DNA from: Eubacteriales Family XIII. Incertae Sedis bacterium
Lineage (GTDB): Bacteria; Bacillota; Clostridia; Peptostreptococcales; Anaerovoracaceae
Assembly: GCA_031254995.1 (NCBI GenBank)
Contig: JAIRTJ010000176.1
Span: 1 to 5,400, forward strand
Length of the DNA: 5,400 nt
Reading direction: 5' to 3'
Part shown: positions 5,045-5,400 of the stretch, piece after piece
How positions within the stretch are numbered: position 1 is the stretch's first letter
How the letters are laid out: each line of letters opens with the position of its first letter
The notes under the pieces: generated by a model
Seen by the model: the letters and a program-made list of their open reading frames with translations, nothing else
Told to the model about the DNA's origin: nothing
The model's database searches: none
Position numbers and translations under genes: made by a program

Positions 5045-5400
5045 GACGCGTCTCCGCTTCCGTCGCGATCGATGTCTTCATAATCCTCGTCGTCAAACGC
5101 GTCTTCGTCGTCGAATTCTTCCGCGGCCATCCTCTTTGCCTTGCGTCGTTTCACCAAGATGACGGTGACTGCAACGACGACCGCTGCGAGCGCGGCGGCG
5201 ATCAAAATCCGGACAAAGGGCGGAAGTCCGCCGTCTGCGGCGACGCCTTCGTCAGGAAATTCATCCTCATCGATCCCGTCGGACATTTCCGATTCCATCA
5301 CGTTGACCGTGAATTCCTGAGTCAATTCCTGTTCCTCGCCGCGTGCGTTTTCGTAGGTGATTCGAACCGAAGCGTCGACATCCCCGGGCTCCGAGGCCAT
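5041..5400 (-). CDS. C-terminal part of a membrane-anchored surface protein (5' end outside window)
   Basis: The visible part covers 119 residues, and the frame is open to the right edge. The Met at 5400 is probably internal. Residues 1-36 look like the last strands of an extracellular beta-sandwich domain (SVRITYENARGEEQELTQEF then TVNV), of the kind seen in CARDB/COG1361-type proteins. An acidic linker (about 37-58) leads to one transmembrane helix at about 61-83 (VRILIAAALAAVVVAVTVIL), then the stop-transfer cluster KRRKAKR and a very acidic cytoplasmic end (EEFDDEDAFDDEDYEDIDRD, 94-113). The orientation is therefore outside to inside. The stop overlaps the permease start by ATGA, which implies translational coupling and a shared function, perhaps as the substrate-binding or accessory partner of the exporter. 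Family assignment is tentative because only the end is visible. Confidence 0.8.
   Translation of the reverse strand: MASEPGDVDASVRITYENARGEEQELTQEFTVNVMESEMSDGIDEDEFPDEGVAADGGLPPFVRILIAAALAAVVVAVTVILVKRRKAKRMAAEEFDDEDAFDDEDYEDIDRDGSGDAS

Overview
The window is a densely packed stretch of bacterial chromosome with every credible gene on the minus strand, so transcription runs from the right edge to the left. Five genes are recognisable as domains or families, and a sixth is seen only as its C-terminus. The DNA is fairly GC-rich. The core is the widely conserved rplU-rpmA-obg ribosomal and GTPase cluster. Shine-Dalgarno sites are strong, the L27 resembles those of Clostridia, and the left-hand gene carries a radical-SAM family common in anaerobes. 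Together these suggest an uncultured, anaerobic, Clostridia-like member of Bacillota. This assignment is an inference and is only moderately secure, because the Bacillota hallmarks prp (ysxB) and an extended L27 N-terminus are both missing.

Region by region, in transcription order. At 5400-5041 is the C-terminal end of a surface protein: the end of a beta-rich extracellular domain, one membrane helix, and a basic then very acidic cytoplasmic tail. It overlaps by ATGA the start of a MacB/FtsX-type ABC transporter permease (5044-3548). No ATPase is present, so it should lie to the right of the window. A strong promoter begins just after the permease stop (TTGACA, 17 nt, TGTAAT with an extended -10). 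It is followed by a roughly 90-nt leader and then rplU (3421-2678). The encoded L21 has a normal core plus a C-terminal tail of about 145 residues rich in Lys, Ala, Glu and Thr. Next come rpmA (2619-2359) and, after 110 bp, obg (2248-944).

The rpmA-obg gap holds a good intrinsic terminator. Upstream of it are two alternative hairpins that share sequence with one another and with the terminator, so expression of obg and the gene after it may be attenuated relative to the ribosomal proteins.

The last gene (947 to beyond position 1) overlaps the obg stop. It reads as one uninterrupted frame joining an HD phosphohydrolase-like domain to the beginning of a TIGR03960-type B12-binding radical-SAM protein. 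This fusion, the long L21 tail and the candidate attenuator are the points most worth following up. I see no mobile element, CRISPR array, tRNA or rRNA, and no clear evidence of a wholly new defence or metabolic system.
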